Assembly: GCA_022478985.1 (NCBI GenBank)
Contig: JAKSZP010013299.1
Coordinates: 96,167 to 160,166 of the forward strand
DNA: 64,000 bases
Direction of reading: 5' to 3'
DNA from: Massospora cicadina
Lineage: Eukaryota; Entomophthoromycota; Entomophthoromycetes; Entomophthorales; Entomophthoraceae
Positions within the stretch are counted from its first letter, which is position 1. Every line of letters begins with the position of its first letter. The position numbers and the translations under genes were made by a program. Shown piece by piece: positions 63,784 to 64,000 of the stretch. Under the pieces are notes generated by a model. It had not been told where the DNA came from. It did not search any database and saw only the letters and a program-made list of their open reading frames with translations.

Positions 63784-64000
63784 ACACCCTCAAGGAGCTT
63801 CTGAACAAAGGAGCCCTGAAAATAGCTGCAGAAGTTCTGGCCCACCATGGGTTATCACAAGAATGAGTACAAACTATGAATACCACCGTCAAAAGCTGGA
63901 AAGCCATTCTGATTACATATTGTCTCAATCAGAACGACCTACCATACATACCACTTTAGTCAAAAAAATCACCTGGAGTTATGTGTAAAAGTTGATGAAT

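Larger units (their letters stand above)
50414..64000 (+). mobile_element. E: Ty3/gypsy retrotransposon on plus strand, 3' end outside window
   Basis: 5' LTR 50414-52162, leader ORF, gag split by the LINE, protease, RT, RNase H and integrase-proximal linker to 62054, where F interrupts it. It resembles A throughout (Gag, protease, leader). The left flank is gttcc; the right duplicate is not visible. Protease D-T-G and RT YIDD are intact but the frames are broken. Confidence 0.9.
62055..64000 (+). mobile_element. F: LTR retrotransposon inserted in E, 3' part outside window
   Basis: An LTR (62055-62903, TGTCAGA to TTGACA) with TATAAATA at 62785 and AATAAA at 62821 and 62835 lies where E's integrase finger is interrupted. 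It is followed by a TGG-type primer-binding site and a coiled-coil gag-like ORF. AT-rich, like the C family. The right end and the target duplicate are outside the window. Confidence 0.65.

Noticed and set aside
1..64000. Host protein-coding genes or RNA genes
   Set aside because: No frame other than transposon frames shows family resemblance, and no tRNA or rRNA sequence was recognised by eye; splice-aware prediction was not possible.

Overview
This window is a graveyard of nested retrotransposons; I find no convincing host gene, tRNA or rRNA. It is eukaryotic DNA: Ty3/gypsy LTR elements (two with a chromodomain), an L1/Tx1-like LINE with a poly(A) tail, TATA boxes and AATAAA signals in LTRs, and 64 kb without an intact cellular gene. 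Chromodomain gypsy elements plus a Tx1-like LINE fit a large repeat-rich fungal genome best, but an animal or protist cannot be excluded from sequence alone.

Layout, left to right. 1-3798: minus-strand gypsy element G1, cut by the window edge. 3799-9354: AT-rich decayed gypsy copy C1. 9355-16358: gypsy B1, complete with both LTRs, inserted in the C family. 16364-25080: further C copies (C2 and a fragment C3) in the same orientation, possibly a tandem array sharing LTRs. 25560-33923: copy C4, split inside its reverse transcriptase by a small non-autonomous LTR element D (26180-29306). 33924-35355: a solo LTR with a perfect TTAAT duplication. 35356-37441: mostly empty AT-rich DNA. 37442-50413: gypsy B2, whose 3' LTR is split by the younger chromodomain gypsy A (38532-46458, perfect AGGAC duplication) and whose 5' LTR is split by the plus-strand gypsy E (50414 onward). 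E is itself split by a full-length LINE (52349-58813, perfect 16-bp duplication) and by another LTR element F (62055 to the end).

The most unusual result concerns the LTRs of the related families G1, A, B1, B2, E and the solo LTR. They look protein-coding. From the second LTR nucleotide (GTAAGT, read V-S) an ORF of up to about 250 codons fills U3, with the shared signature DLAHVVDERWVTALP. Just after the LTR poly(A) signal lies a short hydrophobic ORF. A third ORF of about 100 codons starts in U5, crosses the LTR/internal junction where a primer-binding site should be (coding N-Q-P), and stops just before gag. These frames recur in at least three clearly different LTR subfamilies on both strands.

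Two further oddities stand out. The C family carries a collagen-like Gly-X-Y segment next to coiled-coil stretches in its gag region. The LINE has left several ultra-short insertions, only 14-25 bp of its 3' tail, with target-site duplications; one adds exactly ten codons to a C-family reverse transcriptase. Nearly all element genes are broken by frameshifts and stops, so their protein names describe ancestry, not present activity.
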